Origin: Bacteroidaceae bacterium
Lineage (GTDB): Bacteria; Bacteroidota; Bacteroidia; Bacteroidales; Bacteroidaceae
Assembly: GCA_024398595.1 (NCBI GenBank)
Contig: JAKSIX010000005.1
Span: forward strand, 1-64,000
Direction: 5' to 3'
Length of the DNA: 64,000 nucleotides
Below are positions 26,734 to 36,904 of the stretch, in pieces. The notes below the pieces were generated by a model that was given only the letters and a program-made list of their open reading frames with translations, was not told where the DNA came from and made no database searches. The first letter of the stretch is position 1; every line of letters starts with the position of its first letter. The translations under genes were made by a program, and so were the position numbers.

Positions 26734-27110
26734 ATGAATTCCATTCTCGGGAAAGCCTTCGGATTCAATCCTCTTAATCACAAACTGTCAAAAGAGATAA
26801 CTGCCGGAATAACCACGTTCCTTACCATGTCATACATCCTGGCGGTGAATCCTAACATTTTCGAACCGCTTGCTGAATCCGGTATGGATTCCGGTGCTGT
26901 GTTCACGGCAACGGCTATTGCATCAGCCGTGGGAACCCTTCTGATGGCTCTGCTCGCCAAAATGCCACTTGCGCTGGCACCCGGTATGGGTCTGAATGCT
27001 TTTTTGTATATACCGTATGCCTCTCTATGGGGTATTCGTGGCGCTTCGCACTCACGGCTGTGCTTATTGAAGGTGTTCTGTTCGTCATTCTCACGCTGAC
27101 CAACATAGGG
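26734..27110 (+). pseudogene. NCS2 purine permease remnant (frameshifted, truncated)
   Basis: The first 90 or so codons read as the start of a guanine/hypoxanthine/adenine NCS2 permease (KAFGFNPLNHKLSKEITAGI, FLTMSYILAVNP, LAPGMGLNAF). After NAF the frame breaks at a run of six T (about 27000-27005); adding one T restores VYTVCLSMGYSWRFALTAVLIEG-type sequence up to LTLTNI. The remaining 300 or so residues expected of a full permease are absent and the sequence runs into an adenine deaminase fragment. Frameshift plus large internal deletion make this a pseudogene, not a sequencing slip alone. Confidence 0.8.
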
Positions 27111-27182
27111 TCAATGAAAACGGAGCTCCTGGCGGGTCACAAAGCCGGAACCGCGGCGCGAACCGGTGGCGAAGGGAATGGA

Positions 27183-27415
27183 AATTACAAGGTCTTCCAC
27201 GGACATATTGTGGATGTGGTGCGCCGCCGGATATATGATGGCCGTATTGAGGTCTGTGACGGTCAGCTGTTCACTTCATTGGAATATGCAAGGCGCGACG
27301 ATGTATCGTACCCGTGAAATGAGATTCCATGATTGTCAGGGCAGTCAATGAGGTCATCACTATGCGCGGAGGGCTTGTCGCCATCTGCGGAGAAATGGGA
27401 ATTCGTCAGAGTCTG
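27183..27415 (+). pseudogene. Adenine deaminase remnants
   Basis: Two short pieces in different frames. At 27183-27318, NYKVFHGHIVDVVRRRIYDG resembles the N-terminus of adenine deaminase (the I-V-D-V-V-x-x-R-I-Y-x-G pattern). At 27329-27412, VRAVNEVITMRGGLVAICG resembles its C-terminal A-V-N-x-x-I-x-x-x-G-G-x-V-A region. The amidohydrolase core between them is gone. Together with the permease remnant this is the residue of an adenine uptake and deamination locus. Identification is by motif memory, so moderate confidence. Confidence 0.5.
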
Positions 27416-27446
27416 ACGAAACAGTACGGCCGATATGTGTCTGTCG

Positions 27447-27521
27447 TGATCCGTGGCGGATTTGAACCGCCGACCTCTTGCCTGTCAAGCAAGCGCTCTA
27501 AACCAACTGAGCTAACGGATC
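27447..27521 (-). tRNA. tRNA-Val (anticodon GAC)
   Basis: Full cloverleaf on the minus strand: acceptor GATCCGT/ACGGATC, D arm with GCTC/GAGC, anticodon stem CTTGC/GCAAG with loop TTGACAG (anticodon GAC, reading GUC/GUU), T arm GGCGG-TTCAAAT-CCGCC. CCA is not encoded. It has a TAACTTTG promoter element upstream. Confidence 0.93.
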
Positions 27522-27543
27522 TTCTCCCTCAGTGAATTCAGTG

Positions 27544-27551
27544 CAAAGTTA
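27544..27551 (-). promoter_or_regulatory. Putative -7 element of tRNA-Val
   Basis: Reads TAACTTTG on the minus strand, 22 bases before the tRNA 5' end. Confidence 0.5.
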
Positions 27552-27610
27552 GGTAATTTATCGATAATAACAGCACTTATTAACAGATGTTGAAAACTTT
27601 TGATTAAAAA

Positions 27611-27636
27611 GTGGGGCAAAGTGGCTTAATGTGGGG
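27611..27636 (+). promoter_or_regulatory. MraZ operator (three direct repeats)
   Basis: GTGGGG at 27611, GTGGCT at 27621 and GTGGGG at 27631, exactly ten bases apart. MraZ is known to bind TGGGN-type repeats at one-turn spacing in front of its own gene. The boxes sit just upstream of the -7 element, so bound MraZ should block or remodel the promoter of the dcw cluster. Confidence 0.8.
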
Positions 27637-27645
27637 CGTTTTTCC

Positions 27646-27653
27646 TAATTTTG
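27646..27653 (+). promoter_or_regulatory. Putative -7 element of the dcw cluster promoter
   Basis: TAATTTTG, exact TAnnTTTG match, 26 bases before the mraZ ATG and ten after the last MraZ box. The -33 region is occupied by the boxes and has no TTTG. Confidence 0.6.
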
Positions 27654-27679
27654 AGCCAAACAAGGCTTGAAAGGATAAT

Positions 27680-28159
27680 ATGAGTTTCATAGGGCAATAT
27701 AACGCGAAGCTTGACAGCAAGAACAGGGTTTTCCTTCCTGCCGTCTTCCGCCGTGCCCTTCAGCCTGAACAGCAGGAAGGAAAGGAAGCCGAGCTTACTC
27801 TGGTGGTACGCCGGGATTTCTTTGAGAATTGTATTGTCATTTACCCTGTAGAGCAATGGCGGGCGGAGGTGGATAAGGTGCGTTCAAAATTGAACCGCTT
27901 TGACAGTATGCAGCAGATGGTGTATAGGAAACTTGTGTCGGAGGCGCAGGAGATTACCCTTGACGGTAGCGGGAGAATGCTGGTTCCGCGTGGGTTGCTT
28001 GACAGGGTCGGCATCGGACAGGAAGTGCTTTTCGTGGGAATGGAGAATACCATTGAGCTGTGGTCGCCGGCAGTGGCAGAACAGAATGGTAGTGAAGGAG
28101 AAGCATTTATGAGTGATTCTGATTTTGCCGCAGGCATTAAAGAGTTTATGACAGAGTGA
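27680..28159 (+). CDS. mraZ: Transcriptional regulator MraZ
   Basis: First gene of the division/cell-wall cluster; AbrB-fold DNA-binding protein that represses its own operon. The 159-residue protein has the two SpoVT/AbrB-like repeats: AKLDSKNRVFLPAVFRR near residues 10-26 and DGSGRMLVPRGLLDRVG near 95-111. Three matching operator repeats lie upstream. The rsmH start follows eight bases after its stop. Confidence 0.95.
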   Translation: MSFIGQYNAKLDSKNRVFLPAVFRRALQPEQQEGKEAELTLVVRRDFFENCIVIYPVEQWRAEVDKVRSKLNRFDSMQQMVYRKLVSEAQEITLDGSGRMLVPRGLLDRVGIGQEVLFVGMENTIELWSPAVAEQNGSEGEAFMSDSDFAAGIKEFMTE

Positions 28160-28166
28160 GAGCATA

Positions 28167-29096
28167 TTGCCACATAGAAGAGAGTTGGATATTAACGAGG
28201 CGACATATCACGTACCGGTTCTTCTCCGCCAGAGCGTGGATGGACTGATTGGCTCCCCCGACGGGATATATGCTGATGTCACATTCGGCGGTGGTGGACA
28301 TTCCCGCGAAATACTCTCAAGACTTTCGGATAAAGGACATCTGTACGGATTTGACCAGGATGCCGATGCTTTGAAAAATGCCATGGATGACAGCCGCTTC
28401 ACATTCGTCTATAGTAATTTCAGATACATACGTAATTTCATGCGGTACTATGGGGTGGAACATCTTGATGGTGTTCTGGCTGATTTGGGTGTGTCGTGGC
28501 ATCATTTTGACGATGCGGGACGCGGTTTTTCGTTCCGTTTTGACTCGCCTGTGGATATGCGTATGAATCAGAAGGAAGGGCGTAGTGCCGCCGATATTCT
28601 GAATGATTACGATGAGGAGATGCTGTCGCGCCTGTTCTGTCTGTATGGCGAACTGCCGTGTGCGGCAAGGTTAGCCAGAGCCATAGTAAAGGGACGCGGG
28701 CAGATTAAGATAGAGACTACGGGACAATTGTGTGCGATAGCCGGACCTGTGCTGGGACGTGAACGTGTGAGAAAGGATATGGCAAAAGTGTTCCAGGCTT
28801 TGCGTATGGAGGTGAATCACGAGACCGAGGCACTGCAGGAGATGCTGCATAGTGTGACCGGTCTTTTAAAACCTGGAGGCAGGCTGGTGGTGATAACATA
28901 TCACTCGATAGAGGACAGGATTGTGAAGAATTTCATGAAGAGCGGTAACGTAGGCGGTAAGGTCGAATCGGATTTCTATGGAAACAGAAACGTACCGTAC
29001 CGTCTTATAGGAAAGCCGATTGTGGCCGATGCGGCGGAACAGGAGGCCAATCCCCGTTCGCGCAGTGCCAAATTGAGAATTGCGGAAAGAATCTGA
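28167..29096 (+). CDS. rsmH: 16S rRNA (cytosine1402-N4)-methyltransferase RsmH
   Basis: Methylates C1402 in the decoding centre of 16S rRNA. YHVPVLLRQSVDGL near the start, SAM-binding DVTFGGGGHS, DGVLADLGVSWHHFDD and the C-terminal GGRLVVITYHSIEDRIVKNF are all family hallmarks; 309 residues is normal. No ATG exists before the conserved start region, so the TTG at 28167 is the best start. Second gene of the dcw operon. Confidence 0.94.
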   Translation: MPHRRELDINEATYHVPVLLRQSVDGLIGSPDGIYADVTFGGGGHSREILSRLSDKGHLYGFDQDADALKNAMDDSRFTFVYSNFRYIRNFMRYYGVEHLDGVLADLGVSWHHFDDAGRGFSFRFDSPVDMRMNQKEGRSAADILNDYDEEMLSRLFCLYGELPCAARLARAIVKGRGQIKIETTGQLCAIAGPVLGRERVRKDMAKVFQALRMEVNHETEALQEMLHSVTGLLKPGGRLVVITYHSIEDRIVKNFMKSGNVGGKVESDFYGNRNVPYRLIGKPIVADAAEQEANPRSRSAKLRIAERI

Positions 29097-29098
29097 TT

Positions 29099-29458
29099 AT
29101 GGCTGAATCAATCAATGGCAGACAGGCGGAGGAACCGGGAATGGGACTGAAGCAGATAATCAAGGGCGAGGATCCGCGTATCATCGCGTTCCTGAGACGT
29201 CAGATACTGTTCATTATTCTGGTCATTGTGCTGACATTGGTATACATAGCTAACAGATATGACAGTCAGTGCGATCTGGTGCGCATTGAACAGTTGAAGA
29301 AGGAACTTGTTGACATGCGCTATCAGGCTTTGAACATTACAAGTGACGTGTCTGCCAAGAGCAAGCCGTCGTATATTGAGAATACGATGAATACCAGTGA
29401 GAGTGGATTGCATACGTCCTCAAAGCCTTTTTATAGAATCCCTAATAGAAGAATGTGA
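29099..29458 (+). CDS. ftsL: Cell division protein FtsL-like
   Basis: Bitopic inner-membrane protein of the divisome, 119 residues: cytoplasmic N-terminus, one membrane helix (about 35-52, ILFIILVIVLTLVYIAN) and a short periplasmic coiled coil (CDLVRIEQLKKELVDMR). FtsL is weakly conserved in sequence, so the call rests on topology, size and position between rsmH and ftsI. It should form the FtsQLB/FtsWI activation complex with ftsQ and ftsW products encoded nearby. Confidence 0.85.
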   Translation: MAESINGRQAEEPGMGLKQIIKGEDPRIIAFLRRQILFIILVIVLTLVYIANRYDSQCDLVRIEQLKKELVDMRYQALNITSDVSAKSKPSYIENTMNTSESGLHTSSKPFYRIPNRRM

Positions 29459-29460
29459 CA

Positions 29461-31611
29461 ATGGGCGGTGACGGTAACAGTTCCAGATCGATGAGGCGTT
29501 TCAGAATACTGACGGTACTCATAGGCGCGGTCGCTATTGTAATAGTGGTGAAACTGCTGGTTGTGATGTTTGCCGAGAGAAAATACTGGAATACCATATC
29601 GTCATATATGGTTGTCAGGAACAAAACTGTCGAAGCCAGACGTGGCAATATACTTAGTGATGAGGGGCTGCTTATGGCCAGCAGTATGCCGCAATATAGG
29701 ATATTTCTGGATTTCAAGACCAGTGAGAGAATAGAGAGAATGCGGAATTCAGATCAGAATAAGAAGGATACATTGTTCGGGAATAATCTGGATAAGACTG
29801 TATCTGCAATGCATGCTCTGTTCCCGTCAATTCCGGAATCACGTTTCAAGGAATACTACAGAAGCGGCCATTCAAGAAAAAGCCATTATTATGCCTTGAT
29901 GCCGGACGGCCGGGCATTATCGTATAATCAGTTCAAGGAGGCTGTAGAGACAGTCCCCTGGCTGAAAGCACGCTATGACGGATGGTTCTACAGTAAGAAA
30001 GGAACTGTGTCGAGGAAAAAACCGTTCGGCCAGCTGGCTACACGGACATTGGGCGATCTGTATGGTGCCAAGGATTCAGCAAGATATGGACTTGAGCTTT
30101 CCTTCGACTCAATCTTACGGGGAAAACCCGGTGTCGGACACGAGGAACGTTTCAGAAACACGGTACGTCTTGTCGTTGATGAGGAGCAGACGGATGGGTG
30201 CGATATTGTAACGACACTTAACGTCAATATGCAGGATATTGCGGAAAGTGCACTCCGGCGTGAGCTTGAGAAAGTCGATGCTGTATCAGGTGTTGCCGTA
30301 CTGATGGAGGTGGCGACAGGTGATATAAAGGCCATGACCAGTCTGACCCGTACGGAGACCGGCTATTATGAGATTCAGAATAATGTCGTCAAGGAATTGT
30401 ATGAGCCGGGCTCGACATTCAAGACAGTATCAATGATGGTGGCACTGGATGCCGGCAGGCTTAGCCTGGATGACAGCGTGTATTGCGAGATGGGAGAATA
30501 TCGTGGCTTCGGTGGTGTCAGGATGACAGATTCACATAGGATGGGGTGGGCCACGACTGTCGATGTGCTGAAGGAATCGTCAAACATAGGTACGGCAAAA
30601 CTGATTTCCGCTGCATTCAAAGGACGTGAGGAGGAATTTGTGGAGGGTATATACAAGACCGGTATCAATACTCATTTTACTATGCAGCTGACAGGAACTG
30701 CGGCTCCTGTAATAAGAAAAGACGGTTATTGGGATGCCACGCGTTTGCCTTGGATGTCATTCGGGTATAATGTACAGCTTCCAGTCATAAATACTCTGGC
30801 ATTCTATAATGCTATAGCCAATGACGGTCGGATGATAGAACCGAGACTTGTTACCGAGATACGTCGTGACGGACATACAGTAGAGCACTTTCCTGTCAAG
30901 ACGGTGGTGAAGCAGATATGCAGGGAAAGTACGCTCCGGAGTATAAAATATATGCTCGGAAAGGTCGTGACGGAAGGAACCGGCAAATCTGTGGCATCGG
31001 AGTATTTTACCGTAGCAGGTAAGACCGGCACTGCGCAGATGTCCCAGGGTAAAAGCGGGTATAAGGGTGGCGGAGTTACATATCTCGCATCTTTCTGCGG
31101 GTATTTTCCTGCCGAGTCTCCTGTCTATTCGTGTATAGTGGCAATACGTACCTCCACATCATTCGGTGCGGGAGCTACATTGGCCGGCCCTGTGTTCCAT
31201 GAAATTTCGGAGAAGGCGATGGCATTGTCCGTAAGAAAGGATATGAAAGAGGCCGTTGATACATTGCATGGGCATTTTCCTGTGGTTTTGGGCGGAAATC
31301 TGGCAAATGCTGACTATGTCCTTAAAAAATTGGGAATGAAGGCTGTGTGGGATGACTGTGAACCGGATGACAGTCTTTGGGGCACGGTTAGGACAAAAGG
31401 TGACTCAATATTGTTTACATCGCGGGAATATAGAAACGGACTGGTTCCCAATGTGACCGGTATGGGTGCATCGGACGCTGTGTATCTTTTGGAGAGTGTA
31501 GGACTGAAAGTTGAGTTAAGCGGGGTTGGCAGGGTATATAGCCAGAGTATTACTCCTGGCAGCGTATTGACGAAAGGCAGTGTCATATCGGTAAAACTTG
31601 GAATGAGATGA
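29461..31611 (+). CDS. ftsI: Septal penicillin-binding protein FtsI with PASTA domain
   Basis: Septal peptidoglycan transpeptidase partnered with FtsW. 716 residues from the ATG at 29461 (a GTG six bases earlier is less likely). N-terminal membrane helix (about 16-36), a dimerisation domain, then a transpeptidase with all three motifs: S318-T-F-K, S373-S-N and K521-T-G-T. A C-terminal PASTA domain (about 655-716, [20 protein letters not shown]) is present, as in Bacteroidota FtsI. Its stop overlaps the murE ATG. Confidence 0.95.
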   Translation: MGGDGNSSRSMRRFRILTVLIGAVAIVIVVKLLVVMFAERKYWNTISSYMVVRNKTVEARRGNILSDEGLLMASSMPQYRIFLDFKTSERIERMRNSDQNKKDTLFGNNLDKTVSAMHALFPSIPESRFKEYYRSGHSRKSHYYALMPDGRALSYNQFKEAVETVPWLKARYDGWFYSKKGTVSRKKPFGQLATRTLGDLYGAKDSARYGLELSFDSILRGKPGVGHEERFRNTVRLVVDEEQTDGCDIVTTLNVNMQDIAESALRRELEKVDAVSGVAVLMEVATGDIKAMTSLTRTETGYYEIQNNVVKELYEPGSTFKTVSMMVALDAGRLSLDDSVYCEMGEYRGFGGVRMTDSHRMGWATTVDVLKESSNIGTAKLISAAFKGREEEFVEGIYKTGINTHFTMQLTGTAAPVIRKDGYWDATRLPWMSFGYNVQLPVINTLAFYNAIANDGRMIEPRLVTEIRRDGHTVEHFPVKTVVKQICRESTLRSIKYMLGKVVTEGTGKSVASEYFTVAGKTGTAQMSQGKSGYKGGGVTYLASFCGYFPAESPVYSCIVAIRTSTSFGAGATLAGPVFHEISEKAMALSVRKDMKEAVDTLHGHFPVVLGGNLANADYVLKKLGMKAVWDDCEPDDSLWGTVRTKGDSILFTSREYRNGLVPNVTGMGASDAVYLLESVGLKVELSGVGRVYSQSITPGSVLTKGSVISVKLGMR

Positions 31612-33053
31612 TTCTTGAGGAATTGATAAAAGGAACAGATACATTGGAGATTTCCGGCTGTCCGGATGCCGATGTATGCGGAATAGAGATTGATTCCAGA
31701 AAAATAGGAAAGGGATATGTGTTCGTGGCAATCAGAGGTACAGTTCAGGATGGTCATCAGTACATAGGGAAAGCTATACAGTCCGGAGCATCTGCCATAG
31801 TCTGCGAGGAAATGCCTGAAACCCCCGATCCGACAGTTACATTCGTGCGGTATAACAGTACAGAGGCCGTTGCGGGACTTCTTGCTACCAGATTCTATGG
31901 CAATCCGACATCCAAGATAACACTTGTAGGCGTTACCGGAACCAATGGCAAGACAACTATAGCCACTCTGCTCTACGGGATGTTCCGGAAATTCGGATAT
32001 AAGTGCGGTCTGATATCTACTGTCTGCAATTATATAGACGGTGAGCCCATGGAGGCCGACCATACGACTCCTGATCCTATTACACTTAACCGTCTGCTCG
32101 GACGTATGGCGGACGAGGGATGCAAGTATGTCTTTATGGAGTGCAGTTCCCACGCCATTGCGCAAAAGAGAATTGGCGGACTGCGATACGCAGGAGGAAT
32201 ATTCACCAATCTTACCAGAGATCATCTGGATTATCACGGGACAGTAGAGAACTATCTTAAGGCCAAGAAGGCCTTCTTTGACGGATTGGACAGGAATGCA
32301 TTCGTGGTAACAAACATCGATGACAGGAACGGACTTGTCATGACGCAGAACACAAAGGCCAGGGTAACATCGTATTCTCTGCGCAGTATGTGCGATTTCA
32401 AGGGCAAGATACTTGAGTCCGGTTTTGACGGTATGCTCATTGATATAAACGGCCGTGAGGTATTCCTCCGCTTTATCGGACGCTTCAATGCAAGTAATCT
32501 GCTGGCTGTATATGGCACGGCCTGCAATCTTGGAAAGGATCCGATGGAAGTACTTCAGGTTATGAGTACGCTTGTGCCGGTCAATGGAAGGTTTGATGCA
32601 TTGCATTCAGAACGTGGATTTACAGCTATTGTCGATTATGCGCATACTCCTGATGCTCTGGTGAATGTGTTGGATTCCATACACGAGGTAATGAACGGAA
32701 AGGGACGGGTTATAACTGTGGTCGGTGCCGGAGGCAACAGAGACAAGGGCAAGCGTCCGATTATGGCATTGGAGAGTGCAAGCCGCAGCGACAAGCTGAT
32801 AATCACCTCGGATAATCCGCGTTTCGAAGAACCGCAGGATATAATAAATGACATGCTGGCCGGACTATCCCCTGTGGAAATGAAGAAAACCCTTGTCATT
32901 GCCGACAGGAGGGAAGCGATACGTACAGCCTGTATGCTTGCGGATAAGGATGATGTAATACTGGTTGCCGGCAAGGGACATGAGACATATCAGGATGTAA
33001 AAGGTGTCAAGTATCATTTTGATGACAAGGAGGTGCTGGGAGAATGTATGTGA
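31608..33053 (+). CDS. murE: UDP-MurNAc-tripeptide ligase MurE (meso-DAP type)
   Basis: Adds the third amino acid to UDP-MurNAc-L-Ala-D-Glu in the cytoplasm. 481 residues; ATP loop [10 protein letters not shown] near 108-117, the carbamylated-lysine region (KAKKAFF), and DNPR at 402-405, the motif that selects meso-diaminopimelate rather than lysine. Translationally coupled to ftsI through ATGA. This implies an A1-gamma, DAP-type cell wall. Confidence 0.96.
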   Translation: MILEELIKGTDTLEISGCPDADVCGIEIDSRKIGKGYVFVAIRGTVQDGHQYIGKAIQSGASAIVCEEMPETPDPTVTFVRYNSTEAVAGLLATRFYGNPTSKITLVGVTGTNGKTTIATLLYGMFRKFGYKCGLISTVCNYIDGEPMEADHTTPDPITLNRLLGRMADEGCKYVFMECSSHAIAQKRIGGLRYAGGIFTNLTRDHLDYHGTVENYLKAKKAFFDGLDRNAFVVTNIDDRNGLVMTQNTKARVTSYSLRSMCDFKGKILESGFDGMLIDINGREVFLRFIGRFNASNLLAVYGTACNLGKDPMEVLQVMSTLVPVNGRFDALHSERGFTAIVDYAHTPDALVNVLDSIHEVMNGKGRVITVVGAGGNRDKGKRPIMALESASRSDKLIITSDNPRFEEPQDIINDMLAGLSPVEMKKTLVIADRREAIRTACMLADKDDVILVAGKGHETYQDVKGVKYHFDDKEVLGECM

Positions 33054-33071
33054 ATTTAAAAGAATGAAGAT

Positions 33072-34349
33072 ATGCTGAATTATCTGTTTGAATTTCTTGA
33101 CAGGATGGACATCCCGGGAATGGGAGTCTTTACATACGTGACATTCCGTGCCATAACAGCAATGGTATTGTCAATAATCATATCGTTATGGTTCGGAAAG
33201 ATATTCATAGCATACCTGAGGAGGAAGGAAATATCCGAGACCCAGAGGGATGCCAAACTGGATCCATTCGGAGTCGGCAAGTCAGGCGTACCCACTATGG
33301 GTGGTGTAATAATAATCACATCCATAATTGTTCCCTGTCTGCTGGTAGGACATTTGGATAACATATATATGATTCTGATGCTCGTCACTACCGTTATTCT
33401 CGGCGTGCTGGGCTTCGGTGATGATTATATCAAGACATTCAAAAAGAATAAGGAAGGACTGAACGGCTGGATTAAAGTAGCCGGGCAGATATTGCTTGGC
33501 CTGATAGTGGGACTTACCTTGAGGTACAGTCCGCAGGTTGTAATCAACGAGAGTGTCAGTACAAGGATAGAGAATAATACGGAAATCGTGGTCAAGTCTC
33601 CGGATGTCAAATCCACACGTACCACCATACCGTTCCTGAAGAACCATAATCTGAATTATGCCAACGCTTTTGACTGGTTGGGTGACAGTATGAAATACAG
33701 GGCCGGCTGGATTTTCTTTGTCGTACTGACAGTATTTGTCGTGACTGCGGTATCCAATGGTTCTAACCTGAATGACGGGATGGATGGAATGGCGGCGGGA
33801 AACTCCGCGATAATAGGAATAGCCATAGGCATTCTCGCCTACGTGTCCAGTAACATACTTATGGCCGGTCATCTGAATCTGATGTATATACCGGGGAGTC
33901 AGGAAATAGTGGTGTTTATGTGTGCTTTTGTAGGGGCGTTGGTTGGATTCCTGTGGTACAATTCATATCCGGCAGAGATATTCATGGGCGATACGGGGAG
34001 TCTGACTATTGGTGGAATAATAGCTGTCTCGGCACTTTGTATTCACAAGGAACTGTTGCTGCCCATACTTTGCGGGGTGTTCCTGATGGAAAGTGTGTCG
34101 GTTATATGCCAGCGCTTCTATTATAAGACGGGCAAGAAGAGAGGCGTACACCGCCGCCTGTGGAAACGCACTCCTTTCCACGACCATTACCGTACATCGG
34201 TGGAACAGGTACAGCAATGCGATCCCGGCTGTTCGGTCCGGTTTAAGGGTAAGGGGAATCTTCAGTTTGAGACAAAGATAACATTGCGCTTCTGGATTAT
34301 AAGTACAGGTCTTGCGGCGCTTGCAATATTGACATTGAAAATCAGATGA
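33072..34349 (+). CDS. mraY: Phospho-MurNAc-pentapeptide transferase MraY
   Basis: Ten-helix inner-membrane enzyme that makes lipid I from UDP-MurNAc-pentapeptide and undecaprenyl phosphate. 425 residues, longer than the roughly 360 of E. coli because of an extra loop near 155-205 (NESVSTRIENNTEIVV...) typical of Bacteroidota. Catalytic Asp motifs are present: FGDDYIKTF, NLNDGMDGMA and FMGDTGSL, plus the HHH-like GVHRRLWKRTPFHDHY. Confidence 0.96.
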   Translation: MLNYLFEFLDRMDIPGMGVFTYVTFRAITAMVLSIIISLWFGKIFIAYLRRKEISETQRDAKLDPFGVGKSGVPTMGGVIIITSIIVPCLLVGHLDNIYMILMLVTTVILGVLGFGDDYIKTFKKNKEGLNGWIKVAGQILLGLIVGLTLRYSPQVVINESVSTRIENNTEIVVKSPDVKSTRTTIPFLKNHNLNYANAFDWLGDSMKYRAGWIFFVVLTVFVVTAVSNGSNLNDGMDGMAAGNSAIIGIAIGILAYVSSNILMAGHLNLMYIPGSQEIVVFMCAFVGALVGFLWYNSYPAEIFMGDTGSLTIGGIIAVSALCIHKELLLPILCGVFLMESVSVICQRFYYKTGKKRGVHRRLWKRTPFHDHYRTSVEQVQQCDPGCSVRFKGKGNLQFETKITLRFWIISTGLAALAILTLKIR

Positions 34350-35686
34350 TTATGGCAAAGAAAATCGTCGTTCTTGGTGCTGGTGAGAGTGGAGTGGGTG
34401 CCGCCGTGCTGGCTTTGAAGGAAGGCTATGAGGTTTTTGTGTCGGATATGTCGGCAATAAAGCCGGAATACAGAGAGGAACTGGACTGCCGTAAGATAGA
34501 CTATGAGGAGGGACAGCATACAGAATCCCGGATTCTGGCTGCAGATGAGGTAATAAAAAGCCCCGGTATTCCGAATGACGCACCTATAATACTCAAGGTC
34601 CGGGACAGGAATATCCCTGTGATTTCCGAAATAGAGTTTGCCGGCAGGTACTCAAGCTCAAAGATGATATGCATCACCGGAAGTAATGGAAAGACTACGA
34701 CTACGTCACTGATATACCATATCTTCAAAATGGCGGGTCTGGATGTCGGTCTGGCCGGAAACATAGGCAATAGCCTGGCTCTTCAGGTGGCTGAGGAACC
34801 GCATGATTACTATGTAATAGAACTGAGCAGTTTCCAGCTTGACAACATGTATGACTTCAAGGCTGATATTGCCGTACTGATGAACATCACTCCGGATCAT
34901 CTGGACCGCTACGGCTATGATATGCAGAATTATGTTGATGCCAAGATGCGCGTAATACGTAACCAGACACAGGACGATGCTTTTGTCTTCTGGAATGATG
35001 ACCCTATAATACAGCGGGAACTGAAGAAGTACGGTATAACAGCCAGACTGTATCCGTTCGCAGAGGCTAAGGCAGCCGGACTTGCGGCATACGTGGAGGA
35101 TGGAGAGGTCTGCTTCACAGGAAAGGACTCGTTCAATATGGAACAGGAATCCCTTGCTCTGAATGGCAGACATAATCTGTATAATTCCATGGCTGCCGGT
35201 ATATCGGCGAAGATTGCCGGTATTCATAATGACACAATACGCAAGGCACTTCAGACATTCAAGGGAGTGGAGCATCGTTTGGAGCGGGTCGCACGCGTCA
35301 GGGGAGTGGATTATATCAACGATTCCAAGGCAACTAACGTGAACAGTTGCTGGTATGCTCTCCAGAGTATGCCTGTGAAGTGTGTGCTGATACTTGGAGG
35401 GAAGGACAAGGGCAATGACTACAGCGAGATTGCGGAGCTGGTCCGTGAGAAATGCTGCGGTCTGGTATATATGGGATTGCATAACGAAAAACTGCACTCT
35501 TTCTTTGACGGTTTCGGACTACCGGTGGCAGATGTGCAGTCTATGAAGGATGCGGTTGATGCAGCCTCGGCAATGGCAGAAAACGGACAGATAGTCCTGC
35601 TCAGTCCGTGTTGTGCCAGCTTTGACCTCTTTAAAAGCTATGAGGATAGGGGTGACCAGTTCAAGGTATGTGTGAGAGCATTATGA
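34346..35686 (+). CDS. murD: UDP-MurNAc-L-Ala:D-Glu ligase MurD
   Basis: Adds D-glutamate to UDP-MurNAc-L-Ala. 446 residues with N-terminal Rossmann motif VLGAGESGVGAA, ATP loop ITGSNGKTTTTS, and GVEHRLERVARVRGVDYINDSKATN in the C-terminal domain. Two ATGs (34346 and 34352) are possible; the first overlaps the mraY stop as ATGA. Confidence 0.96.
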   Translation: MIMAKKIVVLGAGESGVGAAVLALKEGYEVFVSDMSAIKPEYREELDCRKIDYEEGQHTESRILAADEVIKSPGIPNDAPIILKVRDRNIPVISEIEFAGRYSSSKMICITGSNGKTTTTSLIYHIFKMAGLDVGLAGNIGNSLALQVAEEPHDYYVIELSSFQLDNMYDFKADIAVLMNITPDHLDRYGYDMQNYVDAKMRVIRNQTQDDAFVFWNDDPIIQRELKKYGITARLYPFAEAKAAGLAAYVEDGEVCFTGKDSFNMEQESLALNGRHNLYNSMAAGISAKIAGIHNDTIRKALQTFKGVEHRLERVARVRGVDYINDSKATNVNSCWYALQSMPVKCVLILGGKDKGNDYSEIAELVREKCCGLVYMGLHNEKLHSFFDGFGLPVADVQSMKDAVDAASAMAENGQIVLLSPCCASFDLFKSYEDRGDQFKVCVRAL

Positions 35687-36903
35687 TGGAAGAGGAATAT
35701 ACATTCAGTAGGTTTTTCAAGGGGAAGCCGATATTATGGATAATTGTGGCCACGTTGTGCCTGATATCCGTAATAGAGGTGTTCAGCGCTACAAGCAGAT
35801 TTACGTTCGGCGGTGAGCAGAACTATCTGCGTCCTGTTTTTGGACATGTGTTACACCTCGTATTAGGGCTTGGCGTGATGTATCTTGTACATCTTGTGCC
35901 TTACCGCTTTTTCAAAGCGTTGCCTTATATCCTGTTGCCATTGTCAGCAGGAACACTGGGGTATCTTCTTGTGAAGAGCCATTCTGCAGGTGTTACAGAC
36001 CGTTGGATTGAGTTTCAGGGCTTTACATTGCAGCCTTCAGAACTTGCCAAAATCGGTGTGCTGGTTGCAGTGGCTTCTCTGTTGTCCAAGATGAAGGAAG
36101 ATGATGTCTATTCGCAGAGCCGTACATTCTGGAGAATATTGGCGCTCACTGTTGTATTCTTTCTGCTGATTGTGCCGGAAAATCTGTCAACGGCAGCGCT
36201 TCTCGCACTTACGGTGTTCTGCATGATGTTTGTAGGCCGTATCCGGAGGAAATATATACTGTCACTGCTTGCTGTAGGTGCAGGCGGTATCGGACTTATG
36301 CTTGCGATAATGATTATCGTACCGCCACAGAAAATAGAGAATTTACCGCTTCCTGCACGTTTTGTGACGTGGCAGGAAAGAGTTCGGGATTATTCTGATG
36401 GAAGTAAAAAGAACTATAATGAAAGGCAATATGTGAGAAACGTTGCCCCTGAAAAACCTCAGGAAACACACGCCAATATTGCCATAGCAAGCAGCAATAT
36501 CCTTGGCAAAGGGCCCGGTAACTCAGTAGAGCGTGATTTCCTGCAGGAGGCCAGCTGTGACTTTATATATGCTATAATTATAGAGGAGCTGGGTCTGGTA
36601 GGCGCACTTTTTGTAATGGCAATATATCTCTGGCTCCTGCTGAAAGTGGGTGGTATAGCCTCACAATGCGGCGAACACAGGTTTGCGCGTTATCTGGCAA
36701 TGGGCATAGCTCTTATGATAATGTTTCAGGCATTGATCAATATGTCTGTAGCGGTAGGCCTGATACCTGTCACCGGACAGCCTTTGCCGCTGATCAGTAC
36801 AGGCGGCACATCCATATTGGTCACTTGTGTATATATGGGTATGCTTATAAGTATAAGCTGGAGCGGTGTTGGAGAAGAGAATAATCTGAATTCAAATCAA
36901 TAA
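35683..36903 (+). CDS. ftsW: Septal peptidoglycan polymerase FtsW
   Basis: SEDS-family glycosyltransferase that polymerises lipid II at the septum, working with FtsI. About 406 residues with roughly ten membrane helices. The SEDS signatures TDRWIEFQGFTLQPSELAKI and GLIPVTGQPLPLISTGGTSI are both present. The ATG at 35683 overlaps the murD stop; a 15-base longer start also exists. Confidence 0.95.
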   Translation: MMEEEYTFSRFFKGKPILWIIVATLCLISVIEVFSATSRFTFGGEQNYLRPVFGHVLHLVLGLGVMYLVHLVPYRFFKALPYILLPLSAGTLGYLLVKSHSAGVTDRWIEFQGFTLQPSELAKIGVLVAVASLLSKMKEDDVYSQSRTFWRILALTVVFFLLIVPENLSTAALLALTVFCMMFVGRIRRKYILSLLAVGAGGIGLMLAIMIIVPPQKIENLPLPARFVTWQERVRDYSDGSKKNYNERQYVRNVAPEKPQETHANIAIASSNILGKGPGNSVERDFLQEASCDFIYAIIIEELGLVGALFVMAIYLWLLLKVGGIASQCGEHRFARYLAMGIALMIMFQALINMSVAVGLIPVTGQPLPLISTGGTSILVTCVYMGMLISISWSGVGEENNLNSNQ

Positions 36904-36904
36904 T

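Noticed and set aside
27417-27535. Continuation of an open frame through the tRNA-Val region
   Set aside because: The text GGFEPPTSC is the antisense of a tRNA T arm, a well-known false protein; the tRNA explains the DNA.
31314-32606. 430-codon open frame antisense to ftsI and murE
   Set aside because: Lies across two well-identified genes on the other strand, with low-complexity, Cys/His/Ile-rich composition and no recognisable domain; a shadow of the coding strand's codon bias.
34706-35497. 263-codon frame antisense to murD
   Set aside because: murD is unambiguous; the antisense product has no family features.
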